This document shows positions 1 through 8,410 of a stretch of 64,000 nucleotides of DNA, piece by piece (positions within the stretch are counted from its first letter, which is position 1; every line of letters starts with the position of its first letter). This stretch comes from Parabacteroides merdae ATCC 43184 (GTDB lineage: Bacteria; Bacteroidota; Bacteroidia; Bacteroidales; Tannerellaceae): contig NZ_CP102286.1 in the NCBI RefSeq assembly GCF_025151215.1, positions 1,240,001-1,304,000 on the forward strand. Reading direction: 5' to 3'. The notes under the pieces were generated by a model, which was not told the origin of the DNA, made no database searches, and worked only from the letters and a program-made list of their open reading frames with translations. A program made the position numbers and the translations under genes.

Positions 1-115
1 TACTGATGGCGGCAATACTTTGTTCTTTCTTGCTTAACATATTGTCCTTGTTTTGTGCCTGCGTATAAACGATACAGCATATCAGGCAGGCGATGGTTGT
101 AATTAACTTGTTCAT
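1..115 (-). CDS. Start of a secreted carboxymuconolactone-decarboxylase-like protein (partial)
   Basis: Only the first 38 residues lie inside the window; the rest runs off the left edge. They read as a signal peptide (MNKLITTIACLICCIVYTQA) followed by a stretch of the type NMLSKKEQSIAAIS. A start of the form LSKKEQSI is what I recall from periplasmic carboxymuconolactone decarboxylase/AhpD-fold proteins of Bacteroidales, which often sit beside lactonase and AraC genes, as here. The gene lies 24 bases downstream of the lactonase-like gene on the same strand, so the two may be co-transcribed. The family call rests on a short stretch plus context and is tentative; the existence of a secreted protein gene is well supported. 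Confidence 0.5.
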   Translation of the reverse strand, partial: MNKLITTIACLICCIVYTQAQNKDNMLSKKEQSIAAIS

Positions 116-139
116 ATTGCTTTCTGTTTAGTGATGAAT

Positions 140-1294
140 TTATAAGAACTTGACAAACGCCGGTCTTTCCAGTCGGATATTTTTTCCCGTATTCTTCAGT
201 AACCCCGTATTTCGGTTTCTTTCGAATATCTGTATGCAGTTGGCATCCCTGCAAACCACTGCCAAATAGCAACCATCCGGAGAGATGGCAAAACTTCGCG
301 GATAAAGACCTGTTGGCTGAAATCCTATTTGAACCAATGTTCCTTTTTGGGAATCAATGGAATAAACAATTATGCCATCTTCTTTCAAGTGCTTGGAAGC
401 ATAGAGGAATTTGCCATCGGATGAAACATGGATATCTGCATTTCCCTCTGCAACGAAAGGGTCGCAGACAATTGTTTGTAAACGTTCCAACTTGCCTTCA
501 TTATAGGAGAATACAGTTATTTTACCCGAGAGTTCACTGATGAGATAAGCAAATCTGCCATTCGGGTGAAAACATATATGTCGAGGTCCTGAGCCGGAAT
601 CCATCTGTATGCGGACTACTCTTGATTCATCCAACAGAGAATGAGCCTTACCTGCTTCCGGTCGTTTGCCTATCGGAAACAGATAGATACAATCTGTTCC
701 CAAATCGGTAGCAAGAAGGAATTTGCCATCAGGTGTAAAGGTCACGCAATGCAGATGCGATTGTTCCTGCCTTTTTTTATTCGGCCCATTTCCAGCAAAA
801 CGAATTATTTTTGTATCACGTTGCAACTTTCCTTTCTTATCCTGTGAGAATACCGTGATGCTGCCACCCTTATAATTTGCTGTCAGAACAAAGTATTCCT
901 TTGGACTGAGAGTAATATAAATAGGAAGTTCACCGTCTGTAGATTGCGAGTTAAGCAGAGACAGCAGACCACTTTCCTTATCAAAAAGCAAAGCATTGGC
1001 AGTCGAACTTTTCCCTTCATCATCGCCTATGGCATAAATTCGATTACCAGTGCTATCAGATGTAAGGAAAGCAGGATTTGAAATCCCTCTCAGCCCACAC
1101 GGATAGTCGACATCGGCAGTTTGTCCGTCAAACCGGTACATTCTGACACCTTCTTCGTCTGGCTTCATATAACATCCTACCAACAGAAATTTTGCATAAG
1201 TTCCCTTATCCGGGACATCTTCGGTTGACCGCGCTTGAATCGTAGTGAAGCTAAGCCATAAGATTAACATGACAAATAAAGCTTTTGGTTTCAT
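140..1294 (-). CDS. Secreted lactonase-family beta-propeller protein
   Basis: This 384-residue protein starts with a signal peptide (residues 1-21, ending near QARS), so it is exported to the periplasm or surface. The rest is made of blade-like repeats with the pattern FTPDGKFLLATDLG, FHPNGRFAYLISE, SSDGKFLYAS and ISPDGCYLAVVCRD. These are typical of the seven-bladed lactonase family (PF10282) that includes 6-phosphogluconolactonase Pgl. HIS-containing signatures such as GPRHICFHPNGRFAY match that family. An exported copy is unlikely to act in the pentose phosphate pathway; a role on an extracellular sugar lactone or as a binding propeller is inferred. It is divergent from the AraC gene. A possible -7 box (TAATTTTG on the minus strand) lies at 1321-1328. 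Confidence 0.8.
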   Translation of the reverse strand: MKPKALFVMLILWLSFTTIQARSTEDVPDKGTYAKFLLVGCYMKPDEEGVRMYRFDGQTADVDYPCGLRGISNPAFLTSDSTGNRIYAIGDDEGKSSTANALLFDKESGLLSLLNSQSTDGELPIYITLSPKEYFVLTANYKGGSITVFSQDKKGKLQRDTKIIRFAGNGPNKKRQEQSHLHCVTFTPDGKFLLATDLGTDCIYLFPIGKRPEAGKAHSLLDESRVVRIQMDSGSGPRHICFHPNGRFAYLISELSGKITVFSYNEGKLERLQTIVCDPFVAEGNADIHVSSDGKFLYASKHLKEDGIIVYSIDSQKGTLVQIGFQPTGLYPRSFAISPDGCYLAVVCRDANCIQIFERNRNTGLLKNTGKNIRLERPAFVKFL

Positions 1295-1573
1295 CTTATT
1301 TACCTTTTTGGTTTCACTTGCAAAATTACAGCATTCACATACTGAAGATTAGACCTCAATCACTGATAAAATTACCACTTTCATCGGGCTTGGACCGGGT
1401 TAAATGTTATCTGTGAAAATGGTAAGACAGTCTGTGATTAGGGTTATATGTTCGTTGATTGAATGAACTAACTTTGTCGTCATGGAATAAAATAAATAAG
1501 GGATAGAAAAGAAACAGCTGTTCCTCAGACAGCAATGTCAATATAAATACTTATTTTTGTAAAAAACAAAAGG

Positions 1574-2494
1574 ATGGTTATGGGAGATATAACAAGAATA
1601 GATACAGTTCAGCAGTACTGCGACCTTTTCGAAGTCGAAGCTCTGCACCCGTTGGTCAGCGTTGTGAATTGTTACGAGGTGCAGCCCATCAGACACTCAA
1701 AGAAACTGTACAACATTTATGCTGTGTTGCTGAAAGATACTGACTGCGGTACGATGAATTATGGACGGAGCCTCTATGACTATGAAAAAGGCTCCATGCT
1801 GTTTATCGCTCCGGGGCAGGTAATGGGTTCTGACGATGATGGCAGTCTGCACCAGCCGGCCGGATGGGCCCTGATGTTCCATCCCGAACTATTGCGCGGT
1901 ACTTCCCTTGCACATATAATAAAAGAGTATTCTTATTTCTCATATAATGCCAACGAAGCACTGCACCTGTCAGAACAGGAGCGCAAAGTAGTCATTGAAT
2001 GTATAAACAATGTAGCAGAAGAATTGAGGCATCCTATTGACAAGCACAGCCGTTCTTTGATTATTGATACCATGAAGCTTCTCCTTGACCGCTGCATCCG
2101 CTTTTATGACCGCCAGTTCATTACAAGGGAAAATGCCAACAACGATTTGTTGGCGCGTTTTGAATTGTTGCTCAATAATTACTATCATTCTGCCTTGCCA
2201 ACGAGTAAAGGTATTCCGACGGTACAGTATTGCGCTGACCAACTGTGTCTTTCCACCAATTATTTCAGTGACCTGGTAAAAAAGGAAACCGGTATGTCAG
2301 CAATCAAGCATATCCAGCAAAAAATTATGGATATAGCCAAAGAGCGCATCATGAACACGCAAAAAAGTATCAGTCAAATCTCAGATGAAATGGGTTTCCA
2401 ATACCCGCAACATTTCACACGTTGGTTCAAGAAGATGGAAGGTTGCACACCGAACGAATATCGCAATGAAATTATAAAACAAGCGATAAACTAA
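1574..2494 (+). CDS. AraC-family transcriptional regulator
   Basis: This 306-residue protein has an N-terminal cupin-like sensor half (about residues 1-190) and a C-terminal pair of helix-turn-helix motifs (about 210-300). The DNA-binding half is clear: QYCADQLCLSTNYFSDLVKK, then ISQISDEMGFQYPQHFTRWF followed by KKMEGCTPNEYR, the classic AraC PF12833 signature. The start could be this ATG or the one six bases on (MGDITR). It is divergently arranged with the lactonase/CMD genes and probably regulates them or itself (inference). A TAACTTTG box at 1469-1476 fits the Bacteroidetes -7 element for this gene, although I see no good -33 box. Confidence 0.9.
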   Translation: MVMGDITRIDTVQQYCDLFEVEALHPLVSVVNCYEVQPIRHSKKLYNIYAVLLKDTDCGTMNYGRSLYDYEKGSMLFIAPGQVMGSDDDGSLHQPAGWALMFHPELLRGTSLAHIIKEYSYFSYNANEALHLSEQERKVVIECINNVAEELRHPIDKHSRSLIIDTMKLLLDRCIRFYDRQFITRENANNDLLARFELLLNNYYHSALPTSKGIPTVQYCADQLCLSTNYFSDLVKKETGMSAIKHIQQKIMDIAKERIMNTQKSISQISDEMGFQYPQHFTRWFKKMEGCTPNEYRNEIIKQAIN

Positions 2495-2562
2495 CTGGTC
2501 TTATCATCATTTATTCGTAGAGTCTCTTACAAATAATACTCTGGATATAACCAACAAAGCAA

Positions 2563-3489
2563 TTAATGAACAACTTTGAAATCTTGAACCGATAAACAAA
2601 AAAGTTTGATGATCTCCTGCATACACTTTTCCCATCGGATGAACAGCTGTTGTCCGGTCTTTTTCCTGCGGTAAGTCAGGATTCCGTTCGCAATGTCTCC
2701 CTTTTTCAGATAAGCCATGTCCACAAAGGACATCCCCCGTGTGTAAAAGCAGAACAGGAACATGTCACGTGCGAAATCAAGGTGGGGTTTCAGGGACAAG
2801 TCCAGTCTTTTGATACGCCTGATATCATTTAAATGAATGGCCCGTTTCAAGGTCTTTTCCACACCTGTATAAACAGACTTGAACAGGTTCCGCTGTCCGG
2901 TCAGTCCGTTCTCCACCGCACGGTTGTAGACCGCTTTCAGAATGCGCATGTAGAACGAGATTGTATTGGGTGAGTTCCCCCTGTTTTTCAGATAAGCCTC
3001 GTATTCCATGAGCAAGTCAGAGCTAAGTTCGCCAAACAGTATATCGCTACCTTTCATAAAACTGCTGAAACTTTTGAGCGCGGCTGTATAGGTTTCAGAG
3101 GTCCGTATCTTTCCCAAACGTTTCAGCCTTACTATCTGTTGCCGGATATAGTCGTTAAACGAAGGTTCTTGTCCGCTGTCATGGAAACGTATGACGATAT
3201 CATCCGCTGTAAACGGACCGGATTGGCTTAATGTCCTGATAGCCTTTTCCAGTCGGATTTTGTCCCGTCTTATCCGTTCCCCTACCGATAGAAGATAATT
3301 GTCCCGTTCCATCCCTGCAGGGTGTTGACAGGGAATGACCGCTTCGGAACGTTGGTCCCATTCCGAAGCGAAAAGTTTGTATCCGGTACTGATCTGCCTG
3401 ACCACACGGTTATGAATCACCTGATAATACAGTGCGCCCTCCCTGCCTTCCGCGGACGAGGACCTGAATTTGGTTCTGATTGTTGCCAT
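2563..3489 (-). pseudogene. 3'-truncated tyrosine integrase at the edge of the mobile element
   Basis: The 308 residues from MATIRTKFRSSSAEGREG contain the arm-binding and core-binding domains (phage_int_SAM_5 type) and the start of the catalytic domain, up to the strand pair YRRKKTGQQLFIRWEKCMQEII. There the sequence switches to KLFCLSVQDFKVVH and stops. The H-x-x-R box, the second His and the catalytic Tyr, normally in the last ~110 residues, are all missing. The protein can therefore not recombine DNA. A longer reading frame upstream overlaps the next gene, so the internal ATG at 3489, 7 bases after the stop of the coiled-coil gene, is chosen. Loss of the 3' end suggests a deletion or an insertion-linked junction near position 2600. 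Confidence 0.8.
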
Positions 3490-3496
3490 AGTGCAG

Positions 3497-4258
3497 TCAT
3501 TTTGAATTGGGATTGTCCAGTTGCTTCCTGATTTCCTGTGCCTCCCTGAACAGCCGGTGCGCCAGACTGTCCTTGTAGGCTGCCATTTCATGGTTACGGA
3601 TGCGGTTCCTGACCGAGTCCTCAAAAGCGGTCACCAGCCTTTCCACACGCCGGATCTTTTCCTCGTCCCGCTTGATGGTGAAATGCTTCTCAAGGAAGGC
3701 GATGTCGGGATCATCCCCCGGCAGGCAGATCCTGATGGCTCGGTATTTCAAATCGGCATCTTTCAAAAGCCGGTTCGTGCGGTACTGGTTGCAGTTGGTC
3801 CAGACGGAAATGATCAGTGCCAGGATCAGTGCTGAAGCTGTCGTTACCACTGCCTTGGATGCGCTTTCCAGACGGTAGGTCACCAGTCTGCGCTCCGGTT
3901 CCTTTTTCAGCAGGACCATTCTCTCATCCAGCCGTCTCACTGTCTCCTTTACAGCTTGGCAGTCTTGACTCAGGCAGTATCTAATCTTTTCCATCTCCCC
4001 GGCAAACGTTTCGGCAGACAACGGCCAGCCTTCCGACAACCGGACGGTATGGTTACGTACCGCTGCTATTTCCAAGCCGTTTTTCTCCACCGCGGATTGC
4101 AGGCGTTCCAGACGGATTTTCAGTTCCGCAATCCCTTCCGGGGAACTGGTCCGGTTTCCAACTGCGGGGCTTGTGCCTTCCACGGGCAGCGTCTCCACTT
4201 TCTTCTCGATCCTTTCAAGGCATCCGTAGATGCCTTCCAGATAATTTTCCTCTTTCAT
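3497..4258 (-). CDS. Membrane-anchored coiled-coil protein of the mobilization region
   Basis: The 253-residue product has a long, charged, probably coiled-coil N-terminal half (LKIRLERLQSAVEKNGLEI), one transmembrane helix at about residues 135-155 (ASKAVVTTASALILALIISV), and a charged C-terminal tail of about 95 residues. I recognise no catalytic motif. Its position directly after the relaxase gene (29-base gap) and directly before the integrase matches mobilizable elements of Bacteroides. There a similar small membrane protein follows mobB, and a role in docking the relaxosome or in regulation is plausible but unproven. It could equally be an accessory protein without a transfer role. Confidence 0.6.
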   Translation of the reverse strand: MKEENYLEGIYGCLERIEKKVETLPVEGTSPAVGNRTSSPEGIAELKIRLERLQSAVEKNGLEIAAVRNHTVRLSEGWPLSAETFAGEMEKIRYCLSQDCQAVKETVRRLDERMVLLKKEPERRLVTYRLESASKAVVTTASALILALIISVWTNCNQYRTNRLLKDADLKYRAIRICLPGDDPDIAFLEKHFTIKRDEEKIRRVERLVTAFEDSVRNRIRNHEMAAYKDSLAHRLFREAQEIRKQLDNPNSK

Positions 4259-4287
4259 CTTTCAAAGTTTTTTGTTATACATATGGT

Positions 4288-5208
4288 TCACAAACTCCTT
4301 CCTTTCCTGCGCTTCTTCTTTCTCCGCAGGCGTTCCGCCTCTTTCTCGTCCTCCGTCGGTGCCACCGACGGCATGAACACGCCACCCGTACCGGTGACTT
4401 CGACCAGGTTATCAATAACAGAACCATGACTTTGTTCATGGTACGGTTGCTTTTGGGAAACGTCATTTTCCAGGGACGTGACATGGTTATGGTCCAATGC
4501 CGCATCCAGCCTTGACCAGCTGAAACTGCGGTCAATCCCACTTCCCTTGAATGACAGACCGTTCTTTATAAAGCGGATGCCCTGCACTTCATTAGTGTTT
4601 CCCTTGTACTTGAATTCCATTTCCACGCCCATTTTTAAGAGCTTATTTTGAAATTCTTTCCATGTATCTGCACTCCTCAAAGCTTCCTTGACCGCACGGT
4701 ATATTTCGTATTTCACCTTTTCGGAAGCATGCAGCTTTTCCGTTTTAACGGACTGTTTGCCTTCGGAATAGGTGAGCGAATACTTGTCCTTAAGCATTTT
4801 TGTCACTTTCTCGTTGCGCCTGAAATCGTTGCTGTCGGAAATCACCTTCCCGTCGAAGTCCACCCGGTTGAAGACGATGTGGCAGTGCGGGTTGTCCGTC
4901 CCGTGATGCCTCACCACGATGAACTGCGTGTTCCGTATCCCCATCAGTTCCAGGTATTCCCCCGCCAGCCTTGCCATAAACGCGTCGGTCAGCCTCGGTG
5001 CGTCCTCCGGCTTGAAGCTGAGCGCGATGTGTCCCACCGGTTTCGCCACGTCCGGATTCAGCAGGCATTGCCACCGGAAACTTCGCGCCATCTCTTCTGC
5101 CGTTCCCAGCAGCACGCCTTCCGAGGCGATGATTTCCGCGTCGTCCTTCTGCGTCACGTAGCGTATGCAGCCGCCGAACGAGCGGCCTTTCCTGATCTTC
5201 CCTATCAT
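4288..5208 (-). CDS. mobB: Relaxase/mobilization nuclease (MobB type)
   Basis: This protein nicks DNA at oriT and pilots the strand during conjugal mobilization. It begins at the ATG at 5208, preceded by a strong Shine-Dalgarno (aaaggagg) and 4 bases after the mobC stop; a reading frame 30 bases longer exists but is less likely. The 306 residues show the MobA/VirD2 layout: an N-terminal GGCIRYVTQKD with the likely nicking Tyr, and the metal-binding HUH motif in RHHGTDNPHCHIVFNRVD near residue 110. A helical C-terminal half follows, ending in a very basic tail (RLRRKKKRRKGRSL). It is about as long as other Bacteroides mobilizable-element relaxases. Transfer would need a helper element, since no type IV secretion genes are in the window. 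Confidence 0.9.
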   Translation of the reverse strand: MIGKIRKGRSFGGCIRYVTQKDDAEIIASEGVLLGTAEEMARSFRWQCLLNPDVAKPVGHIALSFKPEDAPRLTDAFMARLAGEYLELMGIRNTQFIVVRHHGTDNPHCHIVFNRVDFDGKVISDSNDFRRNEKVTKMLKDKYSLTYSEGKQSVKTEKLHASEKVKYEIYRAVKEALRSADTWKEFQNKLLKMGVEMEFKYKGNTNEVQGIRFIKNGLSFKGSGIDRSFSWSRLDAALDHNHVTSLENDVSQKQPYHEQSHGSVIDNLVEVTGTGGVFMPSVAPTEDEKEAERLRRKKKRRKGRSL

Positions 5209-5212
5209 GAGG

Positions 5213-5584
5213 CTATCCTCCTTTCGGTCTGTAATCATCCATGATCCGCTTCAGCTTTCCCAGCAGCCCCTCTATCAGCAGCCTTGTCCTGTAAAAGCCG
5301 GTCTGGTGCGAGAGCTTTGTCAGCTGGTTCAGGTTGTTAGCCATTCCCGCCAGGCTGCGCAACAGTGCGTTCTCCTCCGGTGTATGCCTTGCCGTAACGG
5401 TGGCCGCCAGTGCTGCCTCCCTGATATAGACCGCCAGACTCCGGCCGGACTTCCCTGCCCTGAACCTGAGAGCCTCGTAGCTGACGGGGGAGAACTTCAC
5501 CGTCACGCCTCTGGTCAATTTACGCGTCCTGCCCAGTGCCGGACGGCCACATTTTTTCTTCATCCCATTCACATCGTTTGTCAT
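5213..5584 (-). CDS. Relaxosome accessory protein (MobC/MobA family)
   Basis: The 123-residue basic protein starts with KKKCGRPALGRTRKLTRG and continues VTVKFSPVSYEALRFRAGKS and GRSLAVYIREAAL. This is the ribbon-helix-helix DNA-binding form of plasmid mobilization protein MobC (PF05713). It then has the family's helical part (LAGMANNLNQLTKLSHQTGF). Such proteins bind oriT and load the relaxase. It is translated just before mobB. The start is uncertain: ATGs at 5617, 5584 and 5563 are all in frame, and 5584 has the A-rich upstream stretch usual in Bacteroidetes. Confidence 0.85.
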   Translation of the reverse strand: MTNDVNGMKKKCGRPALGRTRKLTRGVTVKFSPVSYEALRFRAGKSGRSLAVYIREAALAATVTARHTPEENALLRSLAGMANNLNQLTKLSHQTGFYRTRLLIEGLLGKLKRIMDDYRPKGG

Positions 5585-5672
5585 ATGTTTTTTCTTTTTC
5601 GTCCGTACTTCTTTCATTCCAAAATCTGCGACCGGCGGGAGCGGATTTGCCCTCCCAGCAACCGCCGGGCGC

Positions 5673-5718
5673 GGGGAGCAAGGGTTTTCGGGAATCCGGA
5701 AACATACCCTTGCTCCCC
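5673..5718. other. Candidate oriT: perfect 13-bp inverted repeat upstream of mobC
   Basis: Arms ggggagcaagggt (5673-5685) and acccttgctcccc (5706-5718) are perfect inverted repeats around a 20-base spacer. The spacer itself contains a small imperfect palindrome (ttcggga/tccggaa). The site lies directly upstream of the mobC-mobB genes, where Bacteroides mobilizable elements keep their transfer origin. The nick site cannot be read from sequence. A transcriptional attenuator for the mob operon is the alternative. Confidence 0.5.
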
Positions 5719-5811
5719 CCACAGAAAAATCCCCCCGCATTTTCCACATTGAAGCGGGTACACAGGGGACTGTGCATACATCGGGTATACTCCACGCCCG
5801 GTAACAGGCTG

Positions 5812-6306
5812 TCAGATTTTTCTCCACTGCTCGATGTCCTCACGGTAGGCGGCAAGATGCTCCCTGGCAAGGTTCTCCAGCAGTCCGGAAACGCTCATGC
5901 CACGCCCACCGAGCCTGCGGACGATGGCGTCCAGTTCGTCCCTCACATCCTCACTGACGAACACCGTCTTGCGCTTCCTAATCTTCGGGACGGTGAGGTA
6001 TGTTTCTCGGTACTCCTCCAGCGAGGCCCTACGCTGCCTGCCGCTCGTCCTTCTTCTCACGGGGTCTTCCGGTTCCGGCGGGGTGTCCTTTCTTCCCGCT
6101 TCCCCGGACACCTCTTCCGCAACGGCCCCGGATGGAATCACCGGTTCCGCATCCGTACCGGCGGATTCTCCCGAACCGGGTTCCATCATGAGTCTTTCCC
6201 ACCACTCGTCGTGGCCGGCTCCGGGACTACGGCCGTTCTTTCTGTCTGCGGTTTCGGATACCGCCATTTTCTTCCCTTTCGTTTTTTCAGTCGGTTCACT
6301 TTTCAT
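5812..6306 (-). CDS. DUF3408-type protein with ribbon-helix-helix-like C-terminus
   Basis: This 164-residue protein has a disordered, acidic and Pro-rich N-terminal half. A conserved C-terminal domain (about residues 95-164) follows with TYLTVPKIRKRKTVFVSEDV, then DELDAIVRRLGGRGMSVSGL and LENLAREHLAAYREDIEQWRK. This matches the DUF3408 family found in Bacteroides conjugative and mobilizable elements, often near mob or tra genes. The strand-helix-helix pattern suggests a ribbon-helix-helix DNA-binding fold, so a role in partition, oriT binding or regulation is inferred. It lies upstream of the oriT-like repeat and mobC on the same strand and may begin the mob operon. Confidence 0.75.
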   Translation of the reverse strand: MKSEPTEKTKGKKMAVSETADRKNGRSPGAGHDEWWERLMMEPGSGESAGTDAEPVIPSGAVAEEVSGEAGRKDTPPEPEDPVRRRTSGRQRRASLEEYRETYLTVPKIRKRKTVFVSEDVRDELDAIVRRLGGRGMSVSGLLENLAREHLAAYREDIEQWRKI

Positions 6307-6783
6307 TGTACATGGATTTTAGATGGTTGATACTGTGGGCACAGTCTACCCGTTTGCCCGATTGTCGGAAGCAAATAAAACGATAATAACAAGTGCTGTG
6401 AAACGGACGGGTCCGATTGGCGGGGTTTGCCGTGTTATTCATATTGTTGGATCAGTCTGACGGTGATGACTTCACAAATATACGCACCGGAAATTTCCCA
6501 CTCTTCGGGAACGGATCTGAACGTCTGTTTACTAAAAGCAAATGAATATTAAAATCCGATTTCCATGACATCTGATGACATATAATGACATCTGATGAAG
6601 GGGCGGAACCATATCCGGGAACAATCATTTACTTTGCAGATGAAACAAGTACGCATATGGTGTCAAAGGTAGTCATCCTGTCTTGAAATTCAGGACGTTC
6701 CGCCGGGATTCACTAAATTGCGGAACGGAATCCGGATCCGAAAAGAGAATGAAACAGATGTCAAACCTGAAATTACAGTGATT
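6307..6783. promoter_or_regulatory. Divergent control region with two spaced direct repeats
   Basis: This 477-base gap separates the DUF3408 gene (minus) from the helix-turn-helix genes (plus) and has no convincing coding sequence. It contains two copies of atgacatctgatga at 6565-6578 and 6585-6598, exactly 20 bases apart, that is about two DNA turns, as expected for cooperative protein binding on one face. One of the two downstream helix-turn-helix proteins is the obvious candidate binder (inference). Confidence 0.45.
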
Positions 6784-7095
6784 ATGGAAATAGTGAACAT
6801 TGAGGCAAGGACCTTCGAGGCGATGCTCTCGGCCTTCCGGACGTTTGCGGACCGGCTGGACACCCTCTGCCGGCTGTACGGCGACATGGAGGAGAAGAAA
6901 TGGCTGGACAACCAGGAGGTGTGCCTGCTGCTGAAGGTCAGCCCGAGAACCCTGCAGACCCTCCGTGACAACGGCACGCTGGCATACACACAGATCTGCC
7001 ACAAGACATATTACAAGCCCGGGGACGTGGAAAGTATCATCCGGATAGTGGAGGAGCGCCGCAAGCGGGCTGAAAGTATGGGAAGGTCGATCTGA
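6784..7095 (+). CDS. Helix-turn-helix protein of the mobile element (first copy)
   Basis: The 103-residue protein starts at MEIVNIEARTFE; the open frame extends 22 codons upstream, but those are rich in unlikely codons. An N-terminal helical part (FRTFADRLDTLCRLYGDMEE) is followed by a MerR/excisionase-like HTH_17 domain: WLDNQEVCLLLKVSPRTLQT, then LRDNGTLAYTQICHKTYYKP and GDVESIIR. Such proteins occur in pairs in Bacteroides integrative elements and are thought to control excision or mob expression. The second copy follows 43 bases downstream. The C-terminal tail is basic. Confidence 0.8.
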   Translation: MEIVNIEARTFEAMLSAFRTFADRLDTLCRLYGDMEEKKWLDNQEVCLLLKVSPRTLQTLRDNGTLAYTQICHKTYYKPGDVESIIRIVEERRKRAESMGRSI

Positions 7096-7138
7096 AAGGC
7101 CATGAAAAACGAATGTCGAACAAAAAAAAGATCAAGTC

Positions 7139-7462
7139 ATGATGAATACCGATAACCGTCTGCTCACCCGTGAGAGCAGCGAGCATATAAGAGAGTTCTT
7201 CTCCACCGTCGAACGTCTCTCCGTTTCCATGGAGCGTCTCTTTGCCGGCAGGTCACCGGCGATGGCGGGCGAGAACTTCTATACGGACCGCGAACTGGCT
7301 GAAAAGCTGAAAGTGAGCCGCCGCAGCCTGCAACAGTACCGTGACAGCGGTCTGCTTGCCTTCACCCGGCTGGGCGGCAAGATACTGTACCGTTCTTCCG
7401 ACATCGAGAAGCTGCTTGACGGCTGCTACCGGGAGGCGAGAACCAGGCCGGAGGAACTTTAG
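7139..7462 (+). CDS. Helix-turn-helix protein of the mobile element (second copy)
   Basis: This 107-residue paralogue-like protein has the same layout as the gene before it: an N-terminal helix region (EHIREFFSTVERLSVSMERL) and an excisionase-like HTH_17 domain (FYTDRELAEKLKVSRRSLQQ, then YRDSGLLAFTRLGGKILYRS and SDIEKLL). It probably binds DNA at the element's ends or at the control region upstream. Two adjacent ATGs (7139, 7142) could serve as start. A hairpin terminator follows 22 bases after the stop, so the two HTH genes form one short transcription unit. Confidence 0.8.
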   Translation: MMNTDNRLLTRESSEHIREFFSTVERLSVSMERLFAGRSPAMAGENFYTDRELAEKLKVSRRSLQQYRDSGLLAFTRLGGKILYRSSDIEKLLDGCYREARTRPEEL

Positions 7463-7484
7463 AAAAGTTCCGTACGGGATCGTG

Positions 7485-7532
7485 AATGAAGGGGCGGTCG
7501 GTTGTCATACCGGTCGCTCCTTCATTTTCTTT
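7485..7532 (+). terminator. Terminator after the HTH gene pair
   Basis: Arms 7485-7501 and 7510-7526 pair over 17 bases (three G-U wobbles) around an 8-base loop and are followed by a T-rich run (ttttcttt). It closes the HTH operon. Confidence 0.75.
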
Positions 7533-7986
7533 CCACCGGATGAACGACTTTAATTTGCTCGTAAAATACTTATACACAGAGTGTTTTTTTCTTTATGAAT
7601 TATGATCCGGTGACAACATTGGCATAACATGGCGGGACATGGAAACATTTTTCCGATATGGCAATAAGATACGGGGATTCCATTATAAAAAAAGACTCTT
7701 ATTTTATTATGTCATTATGTTATTCTGAAATTGGGGCGGGCCGTTCGTGTACCGGTGGGACGATCCGTTTCCGTAATGGCGGCACATTCCGTACTGGTAT
7801 CATTATCCTCCGGCAATGCCGTTTCCCGGTCTTTTCGGAGTGACCTTATGCCGGCCGGTGACAACCGCATGTCCGTGTGTAAACATGGCGGCGCATAAAA
7901 ACAGGCACATCCTCCGGGCTCCTGTCCCGTCGGATGCACCTGTCTCCGTCATGTCATATACAGCCGGACTCCTCCGGCCCATGCCT
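7533..7986. other. Non-coding stretch inside the mobile element
   Basis: About 450 bases between the HTH terminator and the convergent gene pair ending at 7987. Short open frames exist on both strands but none shows a recognisable domain, good start context or coding bias. I see no further structure here. Confidence 0.4.
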
Positions 7987-8379
7987 CTATCTGAGTATCG
8001 GATTCGAGAGCAGTATCTTGTAATAGGCCACTCCGCCAATCTCTACCGGCATCCTCGCCATCATGAACTGCACGCTCTTCCTCTCCACCTTCGCCTGCCG
8101 CATGAGTCTCTGCACGATAAACCCCGCCGAGAACCTTGCGCATCTTTTATCCTTCCAGACAATGAACCCCTCGCTATCATCGGCCCGGCAGATGTACCAG
8201 TCATCCGTCTCGTCGTCGTGGGCGAAGTTCACCCGTCCGCCACCGAGGATTCCCAATTCGATTGACATCGTCTTTGACAGATAGACGGTCCCCCTGCTGT
8301 CAAGGTTGATGGTCCGCTTTCCCTTGTATGTGACTTCCTGCGGACGGGAGTTTTCCCTGTTGTATACTATCAGTGCCAT
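7987..8379 (-). CDS. Unknown 130-residue protein, partner of the sigma-like gene
   Basis: I do not recognise this protein. It begins MALIVYNRENSRPQEVTYKG and contains an all-beta looking segment (INLDSRGTVYLSKTMSIELG, then ILGGGRVNFAHDDETDDWYI). That pattern of a turn, a short helix and a strand resembles swapped-hairpin AbrB/SpoVT-type folds, but this is only a visual impression. The C-terminal half is helical then strand-rich (FSAGFIVQRLMRQAKVER). It lies 31 bases downstream of the sigma-like gene on the same strand, so the pair is probably co-transcribed. Confidence 0.65.
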   Translation of the reverse strand: MALIVYNRENSRPQEVTYKGKRTINLDSRGTVYLSKTMSIELGILGGGRVNFAHDDETDDWYICRADDSEGFIVWKDKRCARFSAGFIVQRLMRQAKVERKSVQFMMARMPVEIGGVAYYKILLSNPILR

Positions 8380-8410
8380 AACTTTCTTACTTTTCCGTTA
8401 AACAATTTTT

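Noticed and set aside
5536..6330. 264-codon plus-strand frame over the mob region
   Set aside because: It is the complement of the MobC and DUF3408 genes and codes for a shuffled, Pro- and Ser-rich product.
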